DNA from: an uncultured Pelagibacteraceae bacterium | GTDB taxonomy: Bacteria > Pseudomonadota > Alphaproteobacteria > Pelagibacterales > Pelagibacteraceae | DNA length: 64,000 bases | NCBI GenBank assembly: GCA_902570505.1 | Contig: CACFYR010000001.1 | Coordinates: forward strand, 62,001 to 126,000 | Direction: 5' to 3' | Shown: positions 8,970-19,089 of the stretch, one piece after another | Layout: each line of letters starts with the position of its first letter | Position numbering within the stretch: the first letter of the stretch is position 1 | Notes under the pieces: model-generated | What the model was told of the DNA's origin: nothing | Databases searched by the model: none | Seen by the model: only the letters and a program-made list of their open reading frames with translations | Translations under genes and position numbers: made by a program

Positions 8970-9389
8970 ATGAAGTACTGGTTACTTAAGTCAGAGCCGG
9001 ATGTATGGTCAATAGATGAACAAATCAAATCAGGTAAAAAAGGTACTACCTGGGATGGTGTAAGAAATTATCAAGCCAAAAATAATTTGCTTAAAATGAA
9101 AATTGGCGATTTATGTTTTTTTTATCACTCTAATATAGGAAAAGAAATTGTTGGAATTGTAAAGGTAATTAAAGAGGCTTTTATTGATCCAACAGACAAA
9201 CAAAAAAAATTTGTTGCTGTTAAAGTAAAGTTTGTAAAAAAACTAAATATACCTGTTACTCTGGAAAATATGAAGAAAATTAAAGCTTTAGGTGAGCTTT
9301 CTTTAATAAAACAAAGCAGATTATCCGTGATGCCTATTGATACTAAATGCTGGAAAATTATTTTGAAGATGGGTAAAATAAAATTATAA
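8970..9389 (+). CDS. EVE (PUA-like) domain protein
   Basis: [18 protein letters not shown]...[28 protein letters not shown]: canonical EVE-domain sequence. Confidence 0.93.
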   Translation: MKYWLLKSEPDVWSIDEQIKSGKKGTTWDGVRNYQAKNNLLKMKIGDLCFFYHSNIGKEIVGIVKVIKEAFIDPTDKQKKFVAVKVKFVKKLNIPVTLENMKKIKALGELSLIKQSRLSVMPIDTKCWKIILKMGKIKL

Positions 9390-9393
9390 AAAA

Positions 9394-11457
9394 ATGCCTA
9401 AAAAAAAAAAGAAAAAATCAAAAAGAAAAATTAAAACTAAAATTAAAAAAACTCGAAAAAGTATTAAAAGAAAAAAAAATAAAAGAGTTAAATTAAAGAA
9501 GAATACAAAATCAGAGGGACCTAAAGAACTAATTTATAAAGTAAAAGGTGATTGGATAAAAAAAGCTACCGTTAACAAGTCAGAATACGAGAAAAAATAT
9601 AAACAGTCATTAAAGGATAACGATAGTTTTTGGAAAAAAGAAGGTAAGAGAATAACTTGGATAAAACCTTATTCAAAAATTAAAGATGTTAAATACAGTA
9701 AGTCTGATGTTCACATAAAATGGTATTATGACGGAACTTTAAACGCTTCAGCAAATTGTATAGATAGACATTTAAAAAGAAACAAAGATAAGACTGCAAT
9801 TATTTGGGTAGGTGATGATCCTAAGATTCAAAAAAAGATTTCTTATAAACAATTACACCAAGAAGTTTCAAAAGCTGCAAATGGTTTAAAAGAATTGGGA
9901 GTTAAAAAGGGTGATAGGGTGACTATATATTTAACAATGATACCTGAGTTAGCTTACACTATGCTAGCTTGTGCAAGGATAGGTGCAATTCATTCTATTA
10001 TTTTTGGTGGCTTTTCTCCCGATAGTATTTCAGGAAGAATTAACGATTGTAAATCCGATTATGTAATTACTGCAGATGAGGGAATAAGAGGGGGTAAAAC
10101 TATTCATTTAAAATCAATAACTGATGAAGCTTTGGTTGATTGCCCAAATGTAAAAAAATGTATTGTTGTAAAAAGAACTGGAAATAGAATTAATTGGGAT
10201 GAAAGTAGAGATGTTTGGTATCACGAAATGACTAAAAATGTTTCGTCTATATGTGAACCAGAAGAGATGAATGCGGAAGACCCATTGTTTATCCTTTATA
10301 CCTCTGGATCAACAGGGAAACCAAAGGGAGTGCTTCACACTACGGGTGGTTATATGGTTTACGCTTCTATGACACATCAATATATTTTTAATTATAAGCC
10401 AAAAGATATTTATTGGTGTAGTGCTGACATTGGATGGGTGACAGGACATAGTTATATTATTTATGGACCTCTCTCAAATGGTGCAACTACTATAATGTTT
10501 GAGGGAATACCAACTTATCCTGATAGCTCTCGTTGGTGGCAAATAATCGATAAGCATAAAGTAAACATTTTTTATACTGCACCAACAGCAATAAGAGCAT
10601 TAATGAGGGAGGGTGATAAACCAGTAAAGAAAACTTCTAGAAAAAGTCTTAAATTACTTGGAACTGTTGGAGAGCCAATTAACCCAGAAGCTTGGCAATG
10701 GTATTACAAAACTGTTGGCGACTCTAGGTGTCCAATTGTAGACACATGGTGGCAAACTGAAACTGGTGGAATTTTAATTAGTCCACAAACAGGAGCCATT
10801 GATTTAAAACCTGGGTCAGCTACAAAACCTTTTTACGGAATAAAACCAGTTATAGTTGATAAAGAAGGAAAAGTCCTTAAAGGTGAGGCCCGAGGTAGAT
10901 TGTGTATTGCTCAATCTTGGCCAGGTCAAATGAGAACTGTCTACGGGGACCATCAAAGATTCATAGACACTTATTTCTCTCAATTTGATGGAAAATATTT
11001 TACGGGAGATGGATGTAGAAGGGATAAAGATGGATACTATTGGATTACTGGAAGAGTTGATGATGTTATAATTGTATCTGGTCATAATTTAGGTACGGCT
11101 GAGATCGAAAGTGCATTTGTTGCCCATCCTAAAGTTGCAGAGGCAGCTGTTGTAGGATATCCGCACGATATTAAAGGCAACGGATTATATTGCTATGTAA
11201 CTTTAAATGTTGGCGAGGAGCCAAATGGGGAGCTTGAAAGAGATTTAAAATTATGGGTAAGAAAACAAATAGGTCCTATAGCTACTCCTGATTTAATTCA
11301 TTTTTCACCTGGACTACCAAAAACAAGATCGGGAAAGATAATGAGAAGAATTTTGAGAAAAATTGCAGCAAATGAACACGATCAACTAGGTGATACAACA
11401 ACACTTGCTGATCCGTCTGTTGTGAAAAGTTTAGTAAATGAAAGAAAAAATATTTAA
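9394..11457 (+). CDS. acs: Acetyl-CoA synthetase with polybasic N-terminal extension
   Basis: [87 protein letters not shown]. Confidence 0.95.
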   Translation: MPKKKKKKSKRKIKTKIKKTRKSIKRKKNKRVKLKKNTKSEGPKELIYKVKGDWIKKATVNKSEYEKKYKQSLKDNDSFWKKEGKRITWIKPYSKIKDVKYSKSDVHIKWYYDGTLNASANCIDRHLKRNKDKTAIIWVGDDPKIQKKISYKQLHQEVSKAANGLKELGVKKGDRVTIYLTMIPELAYTMLACARIGAIHSIIFGGFSPDSISGRINDCKSDYVITADEGIRGGKTIHLKSITDEALVDCPNVKKCIVVKRTGNRINWDESRDVWYHEMTKNVSSICEPEEMNAEDPLFILYTSGSTGKPKGVLHTTGGYMVYASMTHQYIFNYKPKDIYWCSADIGWVTGHSYIIYGPLSNGATTIMFEGIPTYPDSSRWWQIIDKHKVNIFYTAPTAIRALMREGDKPVKKTSRKSLKLLGTVGEPINPEAWQWYYKTVGDSRCPIVDTWWQTETGGILISPQTGAIDLKPGSATKPFYGIKPVIVDKEGKVLKGEARGRLCIAQSWPGQMRTVYGDHQRFIDTYFSQFDGKYFTGDGCRRDKDGYYWITGRVDDVIIVSGHNLGTAEIESAFVAHPKVAEAAVVGYPHDIKGNGLYCYVTLNVGEEPNGELERDLKLWVRKQIGPIATPDLIHFSPGLPKTRSGKIMRRILRKIAANEHDQLGDTTTLADPSVVKSLVNERKNI

Positions 11458-12080
11458 AAATTTATAATTTTTTCAAATTCTTCTTTAATATTGTCCCATT
11501 TTAAAATCATCGAATTTAAAACTATTTTTCTATCCAAGGTTTTTAATTCTTCGGCAATTGGTGCCCAGTCATACAAAGCAAGTGCACTTTTATTAAATGG
11601 TAAATTAATGAAATATTTTTCCCAATCAATATTGTCGTATCTTTCCTGAAAAATTATTTTCGCTGAATTAATAATATCTTCGGGCATTCCATTATTTTTT
11701 TCTTTATCAAGAATAGAATTATATATAATTTTTGATTTTTCAGTGTTTTGATAATTTTTTATTACTTTAAGATAAGATAGCGTATAAAATGTCAAATCTT
11801 GTAAAGCTATAGAATATATGTTCCACTTAGCTGTATTTATCGATCCCAAAAATTTCTCGTCATCGAAATGTAGAACATATTTAGTTCCCATCCTAGTTTT
11901 TAGATAGCCGTACAAAGTTACTTGGGATACCCAAGCTGATTTTTTTTGAATAAAATCCTCTAATTCAGATAAGTCTTTTATTTTTTTTTTTGGCAAAATG
12001 GATTTGAACATGGCAAGTAGATAAACTTTAAAATCCTCCAATTTAATGTCCTTTAGATTGAATCTATATTTTAGTGCCAT
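11454..12080 (-). CDS. Hypothetical protein
   Basis: 208-aa ORF filling the space between acs and the symporter pair; no recognised domain. Confidence 0.6.
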   Translation of the reverse strand: MALKYRFNLKDIKLEDFKVYLLAMFKSILPKKKIKDLSELEDFIQKKSAWVSQVTLYGYLKTRMGTKYVLHFDDEKFLGSINTAKWNIYSIALQDLTFYTLSYLKVIKNYQNTEKSKIIYNSILDKEKNNGMPEDIINSAKIIFQERYDNIDWEKYFINLPFNKSALALYDWAPIAEELKTLDRKIVLNSMILKWDNIKEEFEKIINF

Positions 12081-12200
12081 TTAACTACCTGTAGTTGTTT
12101 TATAAGACAAAAATTCATAATTTTATAGCATTTTTAGGGGTTCCATTAAATTTGATAATGGGTATGGTCATTTCTTTTAACCTATAGGGAGGGAAAAAAA

Positions 12201-12464
12201 ATGTCAAAACAAGAACAACATTGGGAAAAAACCAGAAATTTGCTTTTTGTAACATTAGCAATTTGGTTCGTTTTCTCGATTGGCATCTTTTTCTTCGCAA
12301 CTGAAATGAACGCTTCAGGCATTAAACCATTTGGATATCCTTTAACATATTGGTTTACTTGTCAGGGTTCACTTGGAATCTTTGTAATCTTAATTTTTTG
12401 GTTTGCAGGGAGACAAGAGAAAATCGATGAAGAGTTTGGTTTCACCGAAAGAGAGGATGATTAA
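12201..12464 (+). CDS. DUF4212 small subunit of sodium:solute (acetate-type) symporter
   Basis: Two-TM 87-aa protein preceded by AGGGAGGG; ..FATEMNASGIKPFGYPLTYWFTCQGSLGIFVILIFWFAGRQ; overlaps downstream SSS gene. Confidence 0.88.
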   Translation: MSKQEQHWEKTRNLLFVTLAIWFVFSIGIFFFATEMNASGIKPFGYPLTYWFTCQGSLGIFVILIFWFAGRQEKIDEEFGFTEREDD

Positions 12465-14284
12465 TGATAAAAGGTAAATTTATCGACAACTTGCCTAAAG
12501 TTTATGGAATATACACTGGGGGTTTCCTAGTATTCATTATACTTATGGCAATTGCTGAACAAGCTGGAATGTCTGCAAAGATGATAGGTATTTTCTTTGT
12601 TGCATTTACGGTCTTCATTTATGCGCTAATTGGTTATTTATCAAGAACACTTCAAGTTGATGCTTATTATGTAGCCGGAAGACAAGTTCCAACTGTATTT
12701 AATGGAATGGCGACCGCAGCAGACTGGATGTCTGGTGCATCGTTCGTTGCGATGGCAGGAGGAATTTACTTCAAAGGTTATGGATACATGGCACTTCTAG
12801 TTGGATGGACTGGTGGATATGTTTTAGTTGCATCTTTATTAGCACCATACCTCAGAAAATTTGGATGTTACACAGTGCCAGATTTTATAGGAACAAGATA
12901 TGGTGGAAACTTAGCAAGGTTATCTGCGGTAATCGTTTTAACGGTTGCTTCATTCACTTATGTAACAGCACAGATTAATGCTACAGGAACTATTGCATCA
13001 GTTGCACTAGATATTCCTTTTAATATTGCTGTATACGTTGGTTTAGCAAGTATATTGATGTGTTCAATGCTTGGTGGAATGAGAGCAGTTACTTGGACTC
13101 AAGTTGCTCAGTACATTGTATTAATTATTGCATATTTAATACCAGTGTTCTGGATTAGTAACAAAATAGGCGCTGGCTTCTTCCCGCACTTTATGTTGGC
13201 GGATGAGGTTGCTAGAATTGCTGAACTAGAAAATCAATTTGGTCTAGGAACTATCAAAAACTCAGCTGCTGATTTAGCTACGGTACCAAAAGGTTTAGCT
13301 GGTATAACTAAGGCTCACTCTGATGTAAACACAACCCCTTGGAAATTTATTTCATTAGCAGTTTGTATGATGGCTGGAACAGCTTCATTACCTCACGTGA
13401 TGATGAGATACTTTACAACTCCAAGTGTGAAAGCAGCTAGAAGATCAGTAGGTTGGTCTTTATTCTTTATATTCCTACTATACTCTTCTGCACCTATGTT
13501 AGCGACTTTATCAAAACTTTCGTTGATGGATCCAAATCTACCAACAGGAATTATTGGTAAATCAATATCGGATGTACAAGCTATAGACTGGTATCAAAAC
13601 TGGAACCAAGCTAATCTTATGTTTGTAAGTGACTTTAACGGAAATGGAACACTTGAATTAAACGAGTTTTTCATGGGTGGTAAAGCCGTTGTATTAGCGA
13701 CACCAGAGGTTGCTGGATTACCATATGTAATTTCAGGATTAGTTGCTGCTGGAGGTATGGCTGCTGCCATGTCAACTGCAGATGGATTAGTTCTTGCGAT
13801 TTCAAATGCTCTATCTCATGACATTTACTACAAAATAATTAATCCTAAAGCTGAGACAGCTAAAAGGCTGATCGTAGCTAGGGTTTTACTTGTAATAATT
13901 GGTTTTGCTGGAGCAACAATTGCAGCTCTTGAAATTCAAGGTATTCTTGGTTCGGTAATTTGGGCATTCGACTTTGCAATGTCTGGATTATTCTTCCCAT
14001 TAGTACTTGGAGTATGGTGGAAGAGAGCTAATGCACAAGGTGCTGTTGCTGGAATGTTGTTAGGTCTAATATCTGGAACTGCTTATCTAGTTTGGGTAAG
14101 AAATGGTGGAGCTGGCTTCTGGGGAGTTACACAATTAACTTTCGGTATAGTCGGATCACTTGTAAGTTTAGTTTCAATGATTGTAGTAAGCTTAATAACT
14201 AAAGCACCAGATTCTGCTACGCAGAAGATGGTTGACGAAGTACGTATACCAAGTGGTAAGACTGTACTTGGTAAACAACACTAA
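12464..14284 (+). CDS. Sodium:solute symporter (VC_2705/ActP-like, probable acetate)
   Basis: YYVAGRQVPTVFNGMATAADWMSGASFVAMAG, SLPHVMMRYFTTPSVKAARRSVGWSL; paired with DUF4212 and close to acs. Confidence 0.9.
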   Translation: MIKGKFIDNLPKVYGIYTGGFLVFIILMAIAEQAGMSAKMIGIFFVAFTVFIYALIGYLSRTLQVDAYYVAGRQVPTVFNGMATAADWMSGASFVAMAGGIYFKGYGYMALLVGWTGGYVLVASLLAPYLRKFGCYTVPDFIGTRYGGNLARLSAVIVLTVASFTYVTAQINATGTIASVALDIPFNIAVYVGLASILMCSMLGGMRAVTWTQVAQYIVLIIAYLIPVFWISNKIGAGFFPHFMLADEVARIAELENQFGLGTIKNSAADLATVPKGLAGITKAHSDVNTTPWKFISLAVCMMAGTASLPHVMMRYFTTPSVKAARRSVGWSLFFIFLLYSSAPMLATLSKLSLMDPNLPTGIIGKSISDVQAIDWYQNWNQANLMFVSDFNGNGTLELNEFFMGGKAVVLATPEVAGLPYVISGLVAAGGMAAAMSTADGLVLAISNALSHDIYYKIINPKAETAKRLIVARVLLVIIGFAGATIAALEIQGILGSVIWAFDFAMSGLFFPLVLGVWWKRANAQGAVAGMLLGLISGTAYLVWVRNGGAGFWGVTQLTFGIVGSLVSLVSMIVVSLITKAPDSATQKMVDEVRIPSGKTVLGKQH

Positions 14285-14298
14285 ATTAATTTAAATTT

Positions 14299-14320
14299 AG
14301 GGGCGAAATATTTCGCCCCT
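14299..14320. terminator. Perfect inverted repeat AGGGGCGAAATATTTCGCCCCT downstream of the symporter
   Basis: 22-bp perfect palindrome 15 nt after the symporter stop; no strong U-tract, so could also be an attenuating or RNA-stabilising hairpin. Confidence 0.6.
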
Positions 14321-14341
14321 ACTTAACAGTCACCTGATAAA

Positions 14342-14693
14342 ATGAGCGCAAATTTTCATCCTTTAGTTTATATAATTGATTATGTAATGGGTGTTATTAT
14401 GTGGACACTTATAGGTAGAGTTGCGATGAATATATTTCAAAGACAAGACTCAGAATTTTTCTTTATGAAGGTTTTTGTAAAAATGACTGATCCATTTATA
14501 AAAATGTTTAGATTTATTACTCCATCTTTTATAGTCACACCGTTAGTTCCACTCTATGTTGCATGGTTTTTTTTTTATGTTCAGATTTTACCTTATGCCT
14601 TATCTTTTAGGGTATTCCGTCATGGGAATGTTATCTTTTCCACTCGAAAGCGAGATAGCTTCACAAATATATCAAATATTTGGTAAAAATTAA
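14342..14693 (+). pseudogene. YggT-like membrane protein with apparent frameshift at a T10 run (14567-14576)
   Basis: Annotated frame ends RVFRHGNVIFSTRKRDSFTNISNIW*; removing one T gives ...VAWFFFMFRFYLMPYLLGYSVMGMLSFPLESEIASQIYQIFGKN* ending at 14693. Confidence 0.7.
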
Positions 14694-14736
14694 TTCAAAA
14701 TAAAAACAAAAATTGATACTAGTGTAAGTATCCAAA

Positions 14737-15396
14737 ATGAAAAAAATACAAATATCTCCATCAATTTTATCCGCAGACTTTAGCCAATTAGGAAATGAAA
14801 TCAAAAGATTAGAAGTGGGTGGGGCTGATTTGATTCATGTAGATGTAATGGATGGTCATTTTGTTCCAAACTTAACAATTGGTCCACCGGTAATAAAAGC
14901 TTTAAGAAAATATACAAATTTACCTTTTGATGTTCACTTAATGATCAATCCTGTCCATAAATACATAAAGGACTATGCCAAAGCAGGATCCGATATTATA
15001 ACAATTCATCCTGAATCTACACAAAACCTAAAGAACTCAATAAAAGAAATTAAAGATTTGGGAAAAATGGCTGGTGTCTCACTTAATCCAGATACGCCTA
15101 TTAAAACAATATTAAAGGATTTAAAAGATATAGATCTTGTTTTAGTAATGAGTGTATTTCCAGGTTTTGGAGGTCAAAAATTTATGCCTGAGGTTTTAAA
15201 AAAAATAGATGAATTGAATCAATTAAGAACAAAAAATAATTTCAATTATAAAATAGAAGTAGATGGAGGTATTGATTTTACAAATTCAAAGAAAACTATT
15301 GAAGCTGGTGCGGATATACTTGTTTCTGGAACTACAATATTTAAAGAAAATGATGGAGATTTAAAAAAAAATATTGAAATATTAAGAAATTCATAA
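14737..15396 (+). CDS. rpe: Ribulose-phosphate 3-epimerase
   Basis: ISPSILSADFSQLG, VDVMDGHFVPNLTIGPPV, VMSVFPGFGGQKF, EVDGGI. Confidence 0.96.
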   Translation: MKKIQISPSILSADFSQLGNEIKRLEVGGADLIHVDVMDGHFVPNLTIGPPVIKALRKYTNLPFDVHLMINPVHKYIKDYAKAGSDIITIHPESTQNLKNSIKEIKDLGKMAGVSLNPDTPIKTILKDLKDIDLVLVMSVFPGFGGQKFMPEVLKKIDELNQLRTKNNFNYKIEVDGGIDFTNSKKTIEAGADILVSGTTIFKENDGDLKKNIEILRNS

Positions 15397-17025
15397 ATGG
15401 CCTTAAAAAATGCAATTTTTTTAATTGATAAAATAAGATTAGGTCTTAATTCAAGACTGAGAAAGTTTTATCTCAATTCATCATATTACAATAAAAAAAT
15501 TTCTAAAATTGAAAATAAAAATTTAATATATAGGCCAAGTCCTAGTTTATTCGATTGTTTAGTAAAATATAATAAACAAAAAAATAATATTGATGATTTT
15601 GATCTTGAAACAATTTGGAAAATAGAAAATATGAATGATAAAAGCAAATTTAAATTAAATAGTTTTTTTTGGCTATTTACAATTGATTTAAAATCTTCAA
15701 GAAATAAAGTTCAGTCTATTTTAGAAAAGTGGATGGATAATAATATTAGATACAGCAACAAAGTATGGGATTTAAATGTTTTATCAAAAAGAATAATTTC
15801 CTGGATAAGTAACACTAAACTTACTTATGACGATGGAAAGGAAAGTTATAAGGAAAAGTTCAATTATTTAATAAGAAAACAGGTAAATCATTTAAAGTTT
15901 GAAATCGATAGATCAAGTATTATTGAAGATAAAGTAATTGGATGCGTAGCAATAATTCTTACTGGTCTGAGCTATAAAGATCAAAATTTTTTAGAATATG
16001 GATTTAAATTATTAAGTAAAATAATACAAATTTCATTTGATAGTGAAGGATTTCCAAAATCAAGGAGTTTTAGACAGCTCATATTTTATTTAAAATATTT
16101 TATACTTGTTAGAGAATTATTGAAAGAAACTAACAATGACATACCAGAATACTTGGATGAAACCATATACTATCTTGGTCAGGCATATAATTTATTTTGC
16201 CAAAACAAAAAAATCTCCAATTTATTTAATGGTAATCATGAAATTAAAAATGAGACTTTTGATAAATATTTAGAACTTTATGGATATAAATTTAATTCTA
16301 AACTAAATGAAATAGGAGGTTATGCTTTAATAAAAGACAACAAAAGCCAGATTATTATGGATGTAGGAAAACCACCTGAAAAAAAATTTTCACAAAATTA
16401 TCAATCTGGTGCATTATCATTTGAATTTTCATACCTAAATAAAAAAATAATAACAAATTCAGGATATTTTCAAAAAGAGAAACATCAGCTTAACTCTATG
16501 TCAAGATCCTCAGTTGCTCACTCAACCCTTGTTATAGACGATACTTCAATAGTCAAATTTAATAATGGAATTTACGGTGAGAAGTATGTGAAAAAATATT
16601 TTAATATAATAAGAAAAAAAGTAATTAAAGACAATGATAAATGGTTTTTACAAGCTGCGCATGACAGTTATAAAAAAAAATATAATATTATACATGAGCG
16701 GCAAATTGAATTTTTTTCAAAAAAATTTCTCTTAAAAGGAAAAGATATTTTAGAAAAAAAAGATAAAAATTTACATTGTAATTTTGAGATAAGATTTCAT
16801 CTCCACCCAAACATAAAAGCTACTAAAACTATTGATAATAAATCAATTTTACTAGAGTTAGAGGACTCTGGTTGGAAATTTGTATCGGAAAATAATACAA
16901 TTGATATTGAAACTGGATTATATTTTGGAAAAAAAAATTTTTATTCAGAAAATCAAAATATATTCATAGGTGGTAAAATAACAAATGAAATGCAAGTAAT
17001 TAATTGGGAACTAAAAAAAATATAA
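15397..17025 (+). CDS. Heparinase II/III-like protein
   Basis: Long ORF with GGYALIKDNKSQIIMDVG...SGALSFEFSYLNKKIITNSG...SMSRSSVAHSTLVIDD typical of heparinase II/III; located between rpe and purH as in other alphaproteobacteria. Confidence 0.8.
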   Translation: MALKNAIFLIDKIRLGLNSRLRKFYLNSSYYNKKISKIENKNLIYRPSPSLFDCLVKYNKQKNNIDDFDLETIWKIENMNDKSKFKLNSFFWLFTIDLKSSRNKVQSILEKWMDNNIRYSNKVWDLNVLSKRIISWISNTKLTYDDGKESYKEKFNYLIRKQVNHLKFEIDRSSIIEDKVIGCVAIILTGLSYKDQNFLEYGFKLLSKIIQISFDSEGFPKSRSFRQLIFYLKYFILVRELLKETNNDIPEYLDETIYYLGQAYNLFCQNKKISNLFNGNHEIKNETFDKYLELYGYKFNSKLNEIGGYALIKDNKSQIIMDVGKPPEKKFSQNYQSGALSFEFSYLNKKIITNSGYFQKEKHQLNSMSRSSVAHSTLVIDDTSIVKFNNGIYGEKYVKKYFNIIRKKVIKDNDKWFLQAAHDSYKKKYNIIHERQIEFFSKKFLLKGKDILEKKDKNLHCNFEIRFHLHPNIKATKTIDNKSILLELEDSGWKFVSENNTIDIETGLYFGKKNFYSENQNIFIGGKITNEMQVINWELKKI

Positions 17026-18584
17026 TGGCCAAAATCAAGACAGCACTCATTTCGGTCTATGATAAAGACAAACTTAAATCAATACTAAGAGTTTTTCAGG
17101 AATATAAAATTAAAATTATAAGTTCTGGTGGTACCTATAAAAAAATAAAAGAATTAGGTTATCAATGCATTGATCTTTCAGAATTCACAAATTACCCAGA
17201 ACTTTTGGATGGAAGGGTAAAGACGTTACATCCAAAAATACACGCAGGAATCTTAAGTAAAGGAAATAACATTAAACACAATAGAGAAATGGTAAAATTA
17301 GGTTTTCAAAAAATAGATTTAGTCATAGTAAATTTTTATCCATTTGAGCAAATAATTAAGAGAACGAATAATTTTAAGAAAATCATCGAGAATATTGATA
17401 TTGGTGGCCCTACGCTTGTCCGGGCATCTGCTAAGAATCATGAGAGAGTTACTGTTATTAATTCTAAGAATGATTACGAGGATCTTGTATCAGAATTAAA
17501 AAAAAATAACGGTTCTACGTCGCTTAAATTTAGGAGAGATATGGCTGAAAAAGCATTCTTAAACACTGCGTTTTACGACTCTGCAATTTCAAATTATTTT
17601 ACAAAATTATCGAAAAATTATTTTCCTGAAAAAAAAATAATAAGCGGAGAAAAAATAGACGATTTAAGATATGGTGAAAATCCCCATCAAAGAGCTGCTA
17701 TCTATTCATACTCAGGTAATATTTTGGACATAGCACAATTATCAGGAAAAAAACTTAGTTTTAATAACTTCAATGATATGTACTCAGCATTATCTATTTC
17801 AAACTTACTTCCAAAAAATACAGGAACTGTAATAGTTAAACATTCAAATCCATGCGGAGTTTCAGCTGTCAAGAATAAACTAGAAAGTTTTAATCGTGCC
17901 TTTAAGTGTGACCCCGTAAGTGCATTCGGGGGTATAGTCTCATGTAATTTCAAAATAAATGAAAAAATTGCCACTCAAATTAATAAGACTTTTTTTGAGA
18001 TTATAATAGCTAGGGGATTTGATAGTAAAGCTATGAAAATTTTAAAAAGAAAAAAAAACTTAAGATTAATAGACTCTAGAAATTTTAAAGCAAACGGGGT
18101 TTTAGATGTTAAATCAAATTTTAATAATTTTTTGTTACAAACTATTGATTTAAATCCATCGTTAAGTAAAGATTATAAAGTTGTATCTAAAATCAAACCA
18201 AGTAAAGACACTTTAAGAAACCTGATTTTTGCGTTTAATGTATGTAGGTTTGTAAAATCAAACGCGATAGTTCTATCTAAAAATTTTTCTACAGTTGGAA
18301 TAGGCTCAGGTCAGCCAAGCAGAATTGACAGTTGCGAGTTATCAATAGATAAAATGAAAAAAATTGAAAATATAGAAAAATTTTCGAAGACAAGACATTC
18401 AGAATTATGTGCAGCTTCAGATGCTTTTTTCCCTTTTGTTGATAATTTGGAAAAGCTTTCTCTAGCAGGTGTAACCGCAATAATTCAACCCTCTGGCTCA
18501 ATTAGAGATAAGGAAATTATAAAATTTGCAAATAAATTGGGTTTAGTATTAGTTTTTTCAAAAAAGAGATATTTTAAACACTAA
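17025..18584 (+). CDS. purH: Bifunctional AICAR formyltransferase/IMP cyclohydrolase
   Basis: MAKIKTALISVYDKDKL...ISSGGTYKKIKELG..LDGRVKTLHPKIHAGIL...LRYGENPHQRAAIY...VKHSNPCGVS; start at TAATG overlap (track start 17004 is upstream). Confidence 0.96.
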   Translation: MAKIKTALISVYDKDKLKSILRVFQEYKIKIISSGGTYKKIKELGYQCIDLSEFTNYPELLDGRVKTLHPKIHAGILSKGNNIKHNREMVKLGFQKIDLVIVNFYPFEQIIKRTNNFKKIIENIDIGGPTLVRASAKNHERVTVINSKNDYEDLVSELKKNNGSTSLKFRRDMAEKAFLNTAFYDSAISNYFTKLSKNYFPEKKIISGEKIDDLRYGENPHQRAAIYSYSGNILDIAQLSGKKLSFNNFNDMYSALSISNLLPKNTGTVIVKHSNPCGVSAVKNKLESFNRAFKCDPVSAFGGIVSCNFKINEKIATQINKTFFEIIIARGFDSKAMKILKRKKNLRLIDSRNFKANGVLDVKSNFNNFLLQTIDLNPSLSKDYKVVSKIKPSKDTLRNLIFAFNVCRFVKSNAIVLSKNFSTVGIGSGQPSRIDSCELSIDKMKKIENIEKFSKTRHSELCAASDAFFPFVDNLEKLSLAGVTAIIQPSGSIRDKEIIKFANKLGLVLVFSKKRYFKH

Positions 18585-18919
18585 GATAATTTGTCAATTT
18601 TTGCAGCTAAGACAAAATCACTTTCATGTAATCCATTAATTGCATGTGTGAATATCTTAATTTTCGCATAGCCCCATCCAAACCAAATATCTGGATGATG
18701 ACCCTCTGTTTCTGCGATATCACCAACTTTATTTATAAATTGAATGCTTTTTAGAAAATCATCAAATTTAAATTCTTTTATCAAATAATAAGTTTTTTGG
18801 TCATCTGACTTTACATCCCAGCCATCAACTTTTTTAAGATACTTATGTATCTCCTCAATATTAAAACTGGGAATACCTCCCTCACAGGGAATACATTTTT
18901 TATTAGCTAAATCTTCCAT
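18581..18919 (-). CDS. phhB: Pterin-4a-carbinolamine dehydratase
   Basis: CIPCEGGIPSF...VDGWDV...FINKVGDIAETEGHHPDIWFGWGYAKIKIFTHAINGLHESDFVLAAKID. Confidence 0.93.
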   Translation of the reverse strand: MEDLANKKCIPCEGGIPSFNIEEIHKYLKKVDGWDVKSDDQKTYYLIKEFKFDDFLKSIQFINKVGDIAETEGHHPDIWFGWGYAKIKIFTHAINGLHESDFVLAAKIDKLS

Positions 18920-18961
18920 TTAAATATCATACTATATATTTATATAATGTAAATTTTATAC

Positions 18962-19036
18962 TGGAGCGGGCAATGGGACTTGAACCCACGACCTTCTCGT
19001 TGGCAACGAGACGCTCTACCACTGAGCTATGCCCGC
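18962..19036 (-). tRNA. tRNA-Gly (anticodon GCC), CCA encoded
   Basis: Reverse complement GCGGGCATAGCTCAGTGGTAGAGCGTCTCGTTGCCAACGAGAAGGTCGTGGGTTCAAGTCCCATTGCCCGCTCCA folds as a cloverleaf; anticodon loop TTGCCAA. Confidence 0.95.
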
Positions 19037-19089
19037 ATTTATGATAATTATAATTAGCTGATATTGTAAATGCAAGTTATATTAATGTA

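Noticed and set aside
12081-12200. Possible riboswitch upstream of the acetate symporter pair
   Set aside because: Short AT-rich leader with a strong Shine-Dalgarno but no recognisable riboswitch core.
12115-12300. Minus ORF MRRKRCQSRKRTKLL... opposite the DUF4212 gene
   Set aside because: Antisense shadow of a clearly coding gene and its leader.
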